Below, one piece after another: positions 8,375 through 15,970 of a stretch of 64,000 nt of DNA. The notes under the pieces were generated by a model, which worked only from the letters and a program-made list of their open reading frames with translations, had not been told where the DNA came from and made no database searches. Every line of letters starts with the position of its first letter. Within the stretch, counting starts at the first letter, position 1. A program made the position numbers and the translations under genes. The stretch comes from Psychroserpens sp. SPM9 (GTDB taxonomy: Bacteria > Bacteroidota > Bacteroidia > Flavobacteriales > Flavobacteriaceae). The stretch covers positions 62,001-126,000 of the forward strand of contig NZ_JANZNR010000005.1 of assembly GCF_025153525.1 (NCBI RefSeq). Reading direction: 5' to 3'.

Positions 8375-8793
8375 GCCTCTAAACGCTTATCAAAATAACG
8401 TTTTAAAATTGGAATCTGAACGCAAAGCATGATCCCAAATAGCATAATGGCATATATCAAGGTTTGCGAAAATTCAACCTGAGCCAGAAAATAACTCAAA
8501 TCAACATCAGGTAAATGTTCTAAACCTAAAGCAGTCACCCACTTGTTATTAGCAGCAGAACTTCCAAAAATCAAATAGCTCATCACACCAACAAACATTA
8601 GAGCAATAACCAACCATACGCGTTTAGAGATTAAAGGCACATAGGTCGTTGCCTTAGGTGACTGTAAGGCTTGAACCTGATGCATTACGACTTGTGTGAA
8701 ATCAAATGACGGACTCTCAATAGCCGATTTACCAATGACTTTACGGGAGAGTTTATCTAAATGTTTATCTGCGTTCTCTTTCATAATATTCAA
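8371..8793 (-). CDS. Small two-segment membrane protein, putative anti-sigma factor
   Basis: A 140-residue protein with a soluble N-terminal part of about 55 residues and two hydrophobic segments (near 60-78 and 108-130). It overlaps the end of the sigma gene upstream by 29 bases (or 20 if the second ATG, four codons in, is used), so the pair is coupled. Position and topology suggest it holds the sigma factor at the membrane, but it has no known anti-sigma motif. The end overlaps the convergent membrane protein gene by four bases. Confidence 0.62.
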   Translation of the reverse strand: MNIMKENADKHLDKLSRKVIGKSAIESPSFDFTQVVMHQVQALQSPKATTYVPLISKRVWLVIALMFVGVMSYLIFGSSAANNKWVTALGLEHLPDVDLSYFLAQVEFSQTLIYAIMLFGIMLCVQIPILKRYFDKRLEA

Positions 8794-9355
8794 TTATTTC
8801 GGGTTCTAATTGCAACCTTAAAATATGTGCTAACTTTTTTCGACATCTAAACAACTTCACTTTTATAGAATTTGAAGTGATGCCAACAATCTCTGAAATT
8901 TCATCTAAAGATAAATCATCAAAATAATATAAGGTCAATAAAAAACTATCTTCACTAGGCAAAATATTAATACAACGTTGTATTGCTGCTTTTTGTTCGC
9001 TTTGCTCCATATGATCTAAAGCATTGTCAATGGTTTTAACTTCATGAGCCGTAAACTCATTAATTTCGACATCATTTAAATGCTTTCTATTTTTTTTAAT
9101 CCGGTCTAAACACGTATTATAAGCCACCTTGTAAATCCATGTCGACAACTTAGAATCGCCTTTAAATTTCGCTAGAGCTTTATATGTTTTTATAAATGTG
9201 TCTTGCGCAACTTCTTCAGCTTCTTCCTTGTTTTTCAACATTCGCAATGCCAAAGTATAAACCAAATCTTTATAACGTTCTACCAACACTGAAAAAGCAT
9301 TAGTATCGCCTTCAATAATTTGATTGATGAGTATTTGATCGGTGTTGGTGGTCAT
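8765..9355 (-). CDS. RNA polymerase ECF sigma-70 factor
   Basis: ECF sigma factor of 196 residues from the chosen start. Region 2 reads AFSVLVERYKDLVYTLALRMLKNKEEAEEVAQDTFIKTYKALAKF in outline, with STWIYKVAYNTCLDRIKK behind it; region 4 has LSLDEISEIVGITSNSIKVKLFRCRKKL. The open frame extends 41 codons further, to 9478, but that extension (FFSSEGVTFRLMESS) has no sigma character, and MTTNTDQILINQIIEGD is the usual family beginning, so 9355 is preferred. It is paired with a short membrane protein that overlaps it. It is a separate system from the sigma factor at 6400-6969. Confidence 0.92.
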   Translation of the reverse strand: MTTNTDQILINQIIEGDTNAFSVLVERYKDLVYTLALRMLKNKEEAEEVAQDTFIKTYKALAKFKGDSKLSTWIYKVAYNTCLDRIKKNRKHLNDVEINEFTAHEVKTIDNALDHMEQSEQKAAIQRCINILPSEDSFLLTLYYFDDLSLDEISEIVGITSNSIKVKLFRCRKKLAHILRLQLEPEIIEYYERERR

Positions 9356-9494
9356 TTTGGTATAGGACGACTCCATCAACCTAAAGGTTACACCTTCCGA
9401 AGAAAAAAAATCAAATAAACTTGTAACCATAATTATAAACCTGTCGTCATAAGCTAAAAACCTTTTAAAATTAATCAATTAAAAACGAAACATT

Positions 9495-9842
9495 ATGGGA
9501 TCAGAACTAATCATTATACCAATTATTTTTGGAGCAATATTTGGCGTATTTTACTTATACTTTTCAACACGCAATAAAGAGCGCTTAGCCCTTATTGAAA
9601 AAGGTGCAGATGCCAGTATTTTCATGAAAGGCAAACAACACACGGCACCTATATGGAAGGTCTTAATTCTAAATGTTGCCTTATTATTAATGGGCATAGG
9701 CTTAGGTATTGTTATTGGCGGTATTTTGGTGGCCAACTTAAATGTTGACTCTGAAATTGCAATGCCAGGATCCATTTTCTTATGTGCAGGATTGGGCTTA
9801 TTTGTAGGCTTTAACTTGACCAAAAACTTGGATAAAGACTAA
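9495..9842 (+). CDS. Small membrane protein (DUF6249-like)
   Basis: A 115-residue inner membrane protein with three hydrophobic segments (about 4-22, 54-80 and 90-108) and a short cytoplasmic loop with the ERLALIEKGADASIF stretch that is typical of a widespread small Bacteroidota family often found beside ECF sigma genes. It is divergent from the sigma factor gene just upstream. The function is unknown. A strong terminator follows at 9866-9897. Confidence 0.7.
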   Translation: MGSELIIIPIIFGAIFGVFYLYFSTRNKERLALIEKGADASIFMKGKQHTAPIWKVLILNVALLLMGIGLGIVIGGILVANLNVDSEIAMPGSIFLCAGLGLFVGFNLTKNLDKD

Positions 9843-9865
9843 TTAAAATTTAACACATGAACTCT

Positions 9866-9897
9866 AAAACCGCTATGAATCACTAGCGGTTTTTTTA
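9866..9897 (+). terminator. Intrinsic terminator
   Basis: Ten-base-pair stem AAAACCGCTA (9866-9875) with TAGCGGTTTT (9884-9893), loop of eight bases, then a T tract. It ends transcription of the small membrane protein gene. Confidence 0.85.
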
Positions 9898-9916
9898 TTT
9901 CCAGAGACTTAATGTG

Positions 9917-9924
9917 TATCTTTA
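9917..9924 (+). promoter_or_regulatory. Probable -7 box (TATCTTTA)
   Basis: TATCTTTA differs from TAnnTTTG in the last base only. It lies 33 bases before the ATG at 9958 but only six before the ATG at 9931, which supports the downstream start for the next gene. Confidence 0.35.
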
Positions 9925-9957
9925 ACGGCAATGAACTCAACGCTACCTATACCACCT

Positions 9958-10938
9958 ATGAAACATGTATTTCTCCATCTACTACTACTCCTTTTATTCT
10001 ATTCTGGCTATTCGCAAACCAAAATCATAGATAAAGAAACCAACTATCCAGTATCGTATGCAACGGTTTCTTTTGGAAATGGTCAAGGCTTGTTTGCCGA
10101 CGATGATGGGATGTTTATTTTCACAAAAAAGCGCTATCCTGATGTAGATTCGCTTTATATTTCGGCTTTAGGCTATAAAGATTTAGTATTAGCAACAACT
10201 AATTTACCTAAGACTATCACCATGCAAGTTGAAGCCGATAAATTAGATGAAGTGATTGTTACCGCTAAAGTAGACCGTAAATTTAAAAAGGAAACTATTA
10301 AACCATATCTCGATGATGATTATTACAAATGCTGGTTACCTACTATCGAAAGTGAAATCGCCGTGTTTTTTCCCAACGAAGATGCACAACTAAAAAAAAT
10401 AACAGCTGTACGTTTTCCAATTACTTTAGAATCTAAAGACTGGAAAAAACGTAAACGTGCTAATGCCGATAAACGAAAATTCTCTACCCTGTTTAAGGTG
10501 AAATTTTATAAGAATAATGACGGACTGCCAGGCGAGGTCATGACCTATACCACAATAACTTTTAGAGTTACCGAAAAAAATGGCGATGAATTTGAGCTTG
10601 ACGTTTCAGAGCATGATTTATTTATCCCTGAAAATGGCTTTTTTGTATCAATTCAGGTCTTAGGATACACCGATCAAAACGGAAAATTATTACCCAACAA
10701 AAAGTACAAAGAAATTAAAGGTAAAAACGGTGTTGTTAAAATCCCAACTAACTTTAGACCATTACTGCCTTTTACAGATGAAATTAGCGCACATAACACC
10801 TATATAAAACGTGTTTTTATTAGCGGTAATAATTGGGTGCAATTTAAAAAAGGTAATGGTATAGAATCCAGCTTATTACGCACCAACCTTAACAATTACG
10901 GTGTAGGCATCAATTACAATGCTTATAAAGATGAATAA
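9958..10938 (+). CDS. Exported CarboxypepD_reg-like domain protein
   Basis: About 326 residues from the chosen start, which places a standard signal peptide (LHLLLLLLFYSGYSQ) at the very N-terminus; the open frame begins nine codons earlier. Residues 20-95 form a carboxypeptidase-regulatory-like beta sandwich (DKETNYPVSYATVSFGNGQGLFADDDGMF, then LDEVIVTA), the domain that precedes many TonB receptors in this phylum. The remaining 230 residues do not show a barrel or plug domain, so this is a free-standing periplasmic or outer membrane-associated protein. Its stop codon lies in a hairpin shared with the convergent regulator gene. Confidence 0.75.
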   Translation: MKHVFLHLLLLLLFYSGYSQTKIIDKETNYPVSYATVSFGNGQGLFADDDGMFIFTKKRYPDVDSLYISALGYKDLVLATTNLPKTITMQVEADKLDEVIVTAKVDRKFKKETIKPYLDDDYYKCWLPTIESEIAVFFPNEDAQLKKITAVRFPITLESKDWKKRKRANADKRKFSTLFKVKFYKNNDGLPGEVMTYTTITFRVTEKNGDEFELDVSEHDLFIPENGFFVSIQVLGYTDQNGKLLPNKKYKEIKGKNGVVKIPTNFRPLLPFTDEISAHNTYIKRVFISGNNWVQFKKGNGIESSLLRTNLNNYGVGINYNAYKDE

Positions 10939-10950
10939 CCATTAGGTTAT
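10935..10950. terminator. Hairpin across two convergent stop codons
   Basis: ATAACC (10935-10940) and GGTTAT (10945-10950) form a perfect six-base-pair stem with loop ATTA. The left arm carries the stop codon of the plus-strand gene and the right arm that of the minus-strand gene. No long T tract follows on either strand, so its strength as a terminator is doubtful. Confidence 0.35.
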
Positions 10951-12425
10951 GACGTAAACTTTGTTGTTAACTCTTCAACTATAGATTCAATTTTTTTGTT
11001 TTTAGCTGCCTTATCTAAAATTACAGCTGGCGCTTGCCGTACTTTACAATCTTTGATGGCACAACGCTCACATGTTACACCAACTTTTTGATGTTTAATT
11101 TTAGGATCATCTAAAAAATTAAGCTTTCGTTGTAATTGTTTATTAATTAATAAGCCAATACTAATACTACGATAGTGACGCTCTTTAAACGGATCTTTGG
11201 TCGCCGATGACAGCACTAAATATTTAGAACCGTCATTTTCATAATCAGAAATCTGCATATCAAACACATGTTCCTTTTTGTTTTTACTGATATCTTTTAG
11301 CATTTTTAAAGAGACCCAACGCCTGCAATAATGTTCATTAGTTTCATTGGCGTGTGGCGAATGATGATGCGATAAATGCAATTCTTTTTTTAAATAAAAC
11401 TTATCGCTTTTGGCCTTGTGCGTAAACCTTAAAAAAAATAAATTCTGAATATTAAATGCTTTAGGTAAAATGTTTGTCAGTCTTTGGTAAAAGGATTCTG
11501 GTGAAGCATTAAAAGCATCTATAGCCTCTAAAAACAAAGACGTATCAAAGGTTTCCTTTTCAAAAATCTTATGCAATTGTGCTTTAATTTTAGCATTCGG
11601 GATAATTAATGCACCCGCAAAATAAGACGCATAAAAATTATTTAACACCTGATCAAAACTGTCAAATTTTATCCACGGAAATGTATACAAACGCTCATTA
11701 ATATCCAGAAAATTATAAGCCAATTCTTTGGCATAAATAAAAGTACGTTGCGGATCATCAATTTCATTGGTAAGCAATAGAGTCTTGGTTTTAGGAACAA
11801 ACACAGACCGTAAGTTACCTAAAGCCTCATAATTACTTAACTCATTATTTTCAATGGTATAACCGTACTCTTCTACTAGAATATCTTCTAAATCATTTGA
11901 TGTGATAGTCTGGTCTAAATCGACCTGATAAGCCTTAGAAAATTTTAAGACACTTTGTTCTAAATCTTCAAAATAATTTTGATTAGCTTCTTGAAACGAG
12001 CGTACCGAAGCCAAAAAGAAGCTCTCTCTGCTAAAATTATAATTTTGTGCAATTTCAATAATAGTACTAATAAAAGCATTCACTTTTGCAGGCGCATTGG
12101 CAACGATATCTATCAAGTTACTCTCTTTAATTCCGAAGAGTTCTAAAGGAATCTCCTTTAATATTTTAGACTGTAACAAATCTCCAATTGGCGCTAGGTT
12201 TTTATCAAGTTTTAAAGACACCATTTGATCATAAGGCACATCTAATTTTTCAGAAAGGATGGCTATTTTATCTGGTTTTGGATATTTTTTTCCGTTTTCA
12301 ATTTCATTTAAATAGGACTTTGATAAGCCTGAAAGTTTTGACAAGCCGAATAAGGACAAATTCTTGTCAGTTCTTATCTGCTTTAGCTTTAAGCCAAATA
12401 TGAGTTTGATATAATCTTCTTCCAT
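10947..12425 (-). CDS. XRE-family regulator of the RamB/ScfR type (glyoxylate shunt regulator candidate)
   Basis: DNA-binding regulator of 492 residues. An N-terminal Cro/C1 helix-turn-helix (about 5-65, with LSLFGLSKLSGLSKSYLNEIENGKKYP) is followed by an IrrE-like region and a C-terminal DUF2083-like domain with clustered cysteines, CERCAIKDC, near residues 455-464. This layout is that of RamB, MccR and the ScfR family, which sense short-chain acyl-CoA or related signals and control acetate and propionate metabolism. The divergent genes are aceB and aceA, so it most likely controls the glyoxylate shunt. A perfect -7 box ends five bases before this ATG; a frame extending 17 codons upstream would include it and is rejected. 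Confidence 0.87.
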   Translation of the reverse strand: MEEDYIKLIFGLKLKQIRTDKNLSLFGLSKLSGLSKSYLNEIENGKKYPKPDKIAILSEKLDVPYDQMVSLKLDKNLAPIGDLLQSKILKEIPLELFGIKESNLIDIVANAPAKVNAFISTIIEIAQNYNFSRESFFLASVRSFQEANQNYFEDLEQSVLKFSKAYQVDLDQTITSNDLEDILVEEYGYTIENNELSNYEALGNLRSVFVPKTKTLLLTNEIDDPQRTFIYAKELAYNFLDINERLYTFPWIKFDSFDQVLNNFYASYFAGALIIPNAKIKAQLHKIFEKETFDTSLFLEAIDAFNASPESFYQRLTNILPKAFNIQNLFFLRFTHKAKSDKFYLKKELHLSHHHSPHANETNEHYCRRWVSLKMLKDISKNKKEHVFDMQISDYENDGSKYLVLSSATKDPFKERHYRSISIGLLINKQLQRKLNFLDDPKIKHQKVGVTCERCAIKDCKVRQAPAVILDKAAKNKKIESIVEELTTKFTS

Positions 12426-12430
12426 AATAG

Positions 12431-12438
12431 CAAATATA
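12431..12438 (-). promoter_or_regulatory. Promoter -7 box of the RamB-like regulator
   Basis: On the minus strand this reads TATATTTG, a full match to TAnnTTTG, with five bases (CTATT) before the ATG. Transcription should begin at or next to the start codon, so the mRNA is probably leaderless. Confidence 0.5.
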
Positions 12439-12444
12439 ATCTTT

Positions 12445-12494
12445 TTTGCGAATATATATTTTTGGCGAAAAAACATTTTTAGCGAACGTTCGCT
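12445..12494. promoter_or_regulatory. Operator candidate between regulator and aceB
   Basis: A perfect 14-base palindrome, AGCGAACGTTCGCT, lies at 12481-12494. Two further GCGAA half sites follow toward the regulator gene, TTTGCGAAT at 12445-12453 and GCGAA at 12465-12469. The spacing places all of them between the divergent promoters, and the TTTGC(G/A)AA core recalls the sites of RamB as I remember them. The binding protein is most likely the RamB-like regulator next door; this is inference. Confidence 0.6.
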
Positions 12495-12544
12495 TGTTTT
12501 TTTAAATTCTTTGTTTTAATATTGTCCTGTAAAACTTTAAGACC

Positions 12545-14143
12545 ATGGAAAACACACTTTTAAAACAATCAAAAGTTCAATTCGCTAATCAGGTAAAAAA
12601 TTATTACCCTGAAATCTTAACAGACGATGCCTTAGAATTTATTACGGCATTACATGAAAACTTCAATGCACAACGCTTAAAATTATTAAGCAATCGTAAC
12701 AGTCAACAAAAGGCTTTTGATAGTGGAAAATTTCCTGAGTTTCCTAAAGAAACCAAAACGATTAGAACATCTCACTGGACTGCCGGTGACATCCCAAAAG
12801 ACCTTCAAGACAGACGCGTAGAAATTACAGGACCTGTTGACAGAAAAATGATTATCAATGCTTTAAATTCTGGTGCCAAAACATTCATGGCAGATCTTGA
12901 AGATAGCAATGCGCCTACCTGGGAGAATAGTATTGAAGGCCAACAAAACTTAATAGATGCTAACAAAAAAACCATTGCTTTTACCGACACCAAACGTGGA
13001 AAGACTTACCAGTTAAATGAAAAAACTGCAGTTCTTTTAGTAAGACCAAGAGGTTTGCATCTAAACGAAAAACACATTGTAATAAACAATGAGGAAGCTT
13101 CAGGAAGCTTAGTTGATTTTGGACTTTACGTATTTCATAATACAAAAATCATGTTAAAAAACGACACGGCTCCTTACTTCTACCTTCCAAAATTAGAACA
13201 CTACAGTGAAGCAACTTGGTGGAATGACGTTTTTGTATTTGCACAAGAGTATTTAAATGTTCCTATTGGCACCTTCAAAGCTACAGTTCTCGTCGAAACT
13301 ATTACTGCTAGTTTTCAATTGGATGAAATTATTTTCGAATTAAAAGATCATATCGTGGGCTTAAATTGTGGACGCTGGGACTATATTTTCTCTTACATTA
13401 AAAAATTTAGAAATCACCCAAACTTCATTGTCCCAAATCGTGATCAGGTGACCATGACCTCACCTTTCATGGATGCCTATTCAAAATTAGTGATTCAACG
13501 TTGTCATAAACGTGGCATCTTGGCTATTGGTGGTATGGCTGCTCAAATTCCTATAAAAAATAACGAGAAAGCTAATGCTGCAGCCTTAGAAAAAGTACGT
13601 CAGGATAAAGAACGTGAGGTTAAAAATGGTCACGATGGAACCTGGGTTGCGCATCCGGCTTTAGTTGATGTTGCAATGACAGAGTTTAACAACCATATGC
13701 CAACGACTAATCAGCTACATATCACACGAGACGATGTTAATATTACTGAAGCTGATTTGGTAGAACTTCCCTTAGGAACCATTACTGAAGCAGGAATTAG
13801 AAAGAACATCAATGTTGGAATTTTATACACCGAAGCTTGGTTACGAGGTCATGGCGCAGTAGCACTTTACAATTTAATGGAAGACGCTGCAACAGCTGAA
13901 ATATCAAGAACGCAAGTCTGGCAATGGCTAAAGAATGAAGTCACCTTAGCAGATGGCAGAATTTTTACCGTGGAATTATATATGGAATTGCTGGATGATG
14001 AAGTTGAAAAAATCATCACTGAAATAGGTGAAGAACACATAAAAAACAGCAAATTCAAACTAGCAATTGCACTTTTTGACAAATTAGTTTTATCTGAAAA
14101 ATTCGAAGAATTTTTAACGCTTCCTGCTTATAAACATCTATAA
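12545..14143 (+). CDS. aceB: Malate synthase A
   Basis: Cytoplasmic enzyme of the glyoxylate shunt: glyoxylate plus acetyl-CoA gives malate and CoA. The 532 residues fit the A-type (about 530). Signature elements visible are TFMADLEDSNAPTWEN (about 113-128), LLVRPRGLHLNEKH (about 163-176), the active-site block GLNCGRWDYIFSYIKKF (about 273-289), and RDQVTMTSPFM with DAYSKLVIQRCHKRG after it. It is the first gene of the aceB-aceA unit, divergent from a RamB-like regulator. The two genes together allow growth on acetate, fatty acids or other C2 sources without loss of carbon in the TCA cycle. Confidence 0.97.
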   Translation: MENTLLKQSKVQFANQVKNYYPEILTDDALEFITALHENFNAQRLKLLSNRNSQQKAFDSGKFPEFPKETKTIRTSHWTAGDIPKDLQDRRVEITGPVDRKMIINALNSGAKTFMADLEDSNAPTWENSIEGQQNLIDANKKTIAFTDTKRGKTYQLNEKTAVLLVRPRGLHLNEKHIVINNEEASGSLVDFGLYVFHNTKIMLKNDTAPYFYLPKLEHYSEATWWNDVFVFAQEYLNVPIGTFKATVLVETITASFQLDEIIFELKDHIVGLNCGRWDYIFSYIKKFRNHPNFIVPNRDQVTMTSPFMDAYSKLVIQRCHKRGILAIGGMAAQIPIKNNEKANAAALEKVRQDKEREVKNGHDGTWVAHPALVDVAMTEFNNHMPTTNQLHITRDDVNITEADLVELPLGTITEAGIRKNINVGILYTEAWLRGHGAVALYNLMEDAATAEISRTQVWQWLKNEVTLADGRIFTVELYMELLDDEVEKIITEIGEEHIKNSKFKLAIALFDKLVLSEKFEEFLTLPAYKHL

Positions 14144-14192
14144 AAAAAAAAAAAAAAAACAATCCTGCGATTGCGGCAACAATCAACAGGAT
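14142..14192. promoter_or_regulatory. 18-A tract and hairpin between aceB and aceA
   Basis: The stop of aceB runs directly into 18 consecutive A residues (14142-14159). A hairpin follows: ATCCTG (14162-14167) and GATTG (14169-14173) pair with CAATC (14180-14184) and CAGGAT (14187-14192), with a small internal bulge and loop CGGCAA. On the plus strand no T tract follows, so it looks like an RNA processing or stability element between the two cistrons. Read on the minus strand, hairpin plus U-tract is a classic intrinsic terminator that would stop antisense transcripts. Confidence 0.55.
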
Positions 14193-14227
14193 CTAATTAT
14201 TAAAAATAAATAACGTACCACAAAATT

Positions 14228-15859
14228 ATGAAAAATTTAGAACAAACAAATTACCGTTCTGCTTTGCAAGCCGTAAGAAATCTAAAAGAAAAACACGGTA
14301 ACACTTGGCAAGCCATTAATGCTGAAAACGCGGCGCGAATGGTTGCTCAAAATCGTTTTAAAACCGGCTTAGACATCGCAAAATACACGGCTGCTATTAT
14401 GAGAAAAGACATGGCAGACTATGATGCCGATTCGACCCAATACACACAATCACTAGGCAGCTGGCATGGTTTTGTAGCTCAGCAAAACATGATTGCAGTA
14501 AAAAAACATCACCAAACAACCTCTAAAAGATATTTATACCTTTCTGGTTGGATGGTCGCTGCATTGCGTTCAGAATTTGGCCCATTACCAGACCAATCAA
14601 TGCACGAAAAAACAGCCGTCCCGTCACTTATAAAAGAAATTTATGATTTTTTACGTCAAGCTGATGCTATTGAATTAAATGATTTATTCAGACGTCTTGA
14701 AAAAGGTGAAGATGTTCAGGATGAGATTGACAACTTTGAAACACATATTGTTCCTATTATTGCTGATATTGATGCTGGTTTTGGAAACGAAGAAGCCACC
14801 TACTTATTAGCCAAACAAATGATTCAAGCTGGTGCTTGTGCTATTCAGATTGAAAATCAAGTTTCGGATGCAAAGCAGTGCGGACATCAAGACGGTAAAG
14901 TCACGGTCCCACATGAAGACTTTATCGCCAAGTTAAATGCAGTGAGGTATGCCTTTTTAGAATTAGGAATAGACGATGGAATTATTGTCGCCAGAACAGA
15001 TTCTGAAGGTGCTGGCCTAACACAAAAACTTCCCGTTAGCCAAGTACCTGGAGATCTTGCTTCTCAGTATTTAGCATTTGTAGAAGCTGAAGATATTGAT
15101 ATTAATGAGGCTAAAGAAGATGATGTGCTTCTTAAAAGAGACGGAAAGTTAGTCCGCCCTATTCGATTAGCAAATGGTTTATACAAATTTAAAGACGGCT
15201 CAAACATAGATCGTGTGGTGCTGGATTGTATCACGAGCCTGCAAAATGGCGCAGATTTATTATGGATTGAAACCCCAACGCCCAATGTTAAACAAATTGC
15301 GCATATGGTAAATAGAATTAAAGCGGTGGTTCCTAATGCCAAATTGGTATACAACAACTCTCCTTCTTTTAACTGGACCTTAAATTTTAGAAATCAAGCC
15401 TATGAAGACATGCTTCTTGAAGGCGAAAACATGACCGCTTATGATCGAAATAATTTAATGAATGCACAATATGATGGTTCTGAATTGTGTTATCGCGCCG
15501 ATGAAAAGATCAAATCATTTCAAATGGATGCCGCAACTCAAGCTGGTGTTTTTCACCACTTAATTACATTACCAACCTATCATACGACCGCACTTCATAT
15601 GAATGATTTAACACAAGGCTATTTTGGTAAAGATGGTATGTTAGCTTATGTAAGAGATGTGCAACGACAAGAAATTAGAAAAGAAGTTTCTTGCGTGAAG
15701 CACCAGAGAATGGCTGGATCAGATTTAGGAGACGATCACAAATCATTTTTCGCAGGTGAGAAAGCATTAAAAGCTGAAGGCGCTAATAATACGTCCAATC
15801 AATTTGAAGTAAAATCGACAACGCTTAAGGTTGATAAAAAGCTGAAAGTGCCTGCATAA
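14228..15859 (+). CDS. aceA: Isocitrate lyase
   Basis: Cleaves isocitrate to succinate and glyoxylate, the first step of the glyoxylate shunt. At 543 residues it belongs to the long isoform known from Pseudomonas and Acinetobacter and not to the 430-residue E. coli type. The active-site signature is KQCGHQ near residues 216-221, where the catalytic Cys is kept and the second position is Gln instead of the Lys or Arg of the classical KKCGH. Other landmarks are GSWHGFVAQQ, DIDAGFGNEEATY (metal-binding Asp) and IVARTDSEGAGL. It follows aceB after 84 bases that hold an A-tract and a hairpin, so its level may differ from aceB. Confidence 0.96.
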   Translation: MKNLEQTNYRSALQAVRNLKEKHGNTWQAINAENAARMVAQNRFKTGLDIAKYTAAIMRKDMADYDADSTQYTQSLGSWHGFVAQQNMIAVKKHHQTTSKRYLYLSGWMVAALRSEFGPLPDQSMHEKTAVPSLIKEIYDFLRQADAIELNDLFRRLEKGEDVQDEIDNFETHIVPIIADIDAGFGNEEATYLLAKQMIQAGACAIQIENQVSDAKQCGHQDGKVTVPHEDFIAKLNAVRYAFLELGIDDGIIVARTDSEGAGLTQKLPVSQVPGDLASQYLAFVEAEDIDINEAKEDDVLLKRDGKLVRPIRLANGLYKFKDGSNIDRVVLDCITSLQNGADLLWIETPTPNVKQIAHMVNRIKAVVPNAKLVYNNSPSFNWTLNFRNQAYEDMLLEGENMTAYDRNNLMNAQYDGSELCYRADEKIKSFQMDAATQAGVFHHLITLPTYHTTALHMNDLTQGYFGKDGMLAYVRDVQRQEIRKEVSCVKHQRMAGSDLGDDHKSFFAGEKALKAEGANNTSNQFEVKSTTLKVDKKLKVPA

Positions 15860-15897
15860 ATGCAGCTATTATCAATAATAACCTATCCTTTTTAACC

Positions 15898-15931
15898 AAA
15901 ATGAGTTAGCTAATAAGCTAACTCATTTTTT
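15898..15931. terminator. Bidirectional intrinsic terminator
   Basis: ATGAGTTAGCT (15901-15911) pairs with AGCTAACTCAT (15916-15926), loop AATA, with a T tract after it on the plus strand and an A tract before it. It ends both the aceBA unit and, from the other side, the convergent peptidase gene. Confidence 0.88.
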
Positions 15932-15970
15932 ATATAGTATTCTGTAAAAAAAGATTCATTGAGCTAATCA

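Noticed and set aside
9356-9478. N-terminal extension of the second ECF sigma factor
   Set aside because: The extra 41 codons have no sigma character; the normal family start is at 9355.
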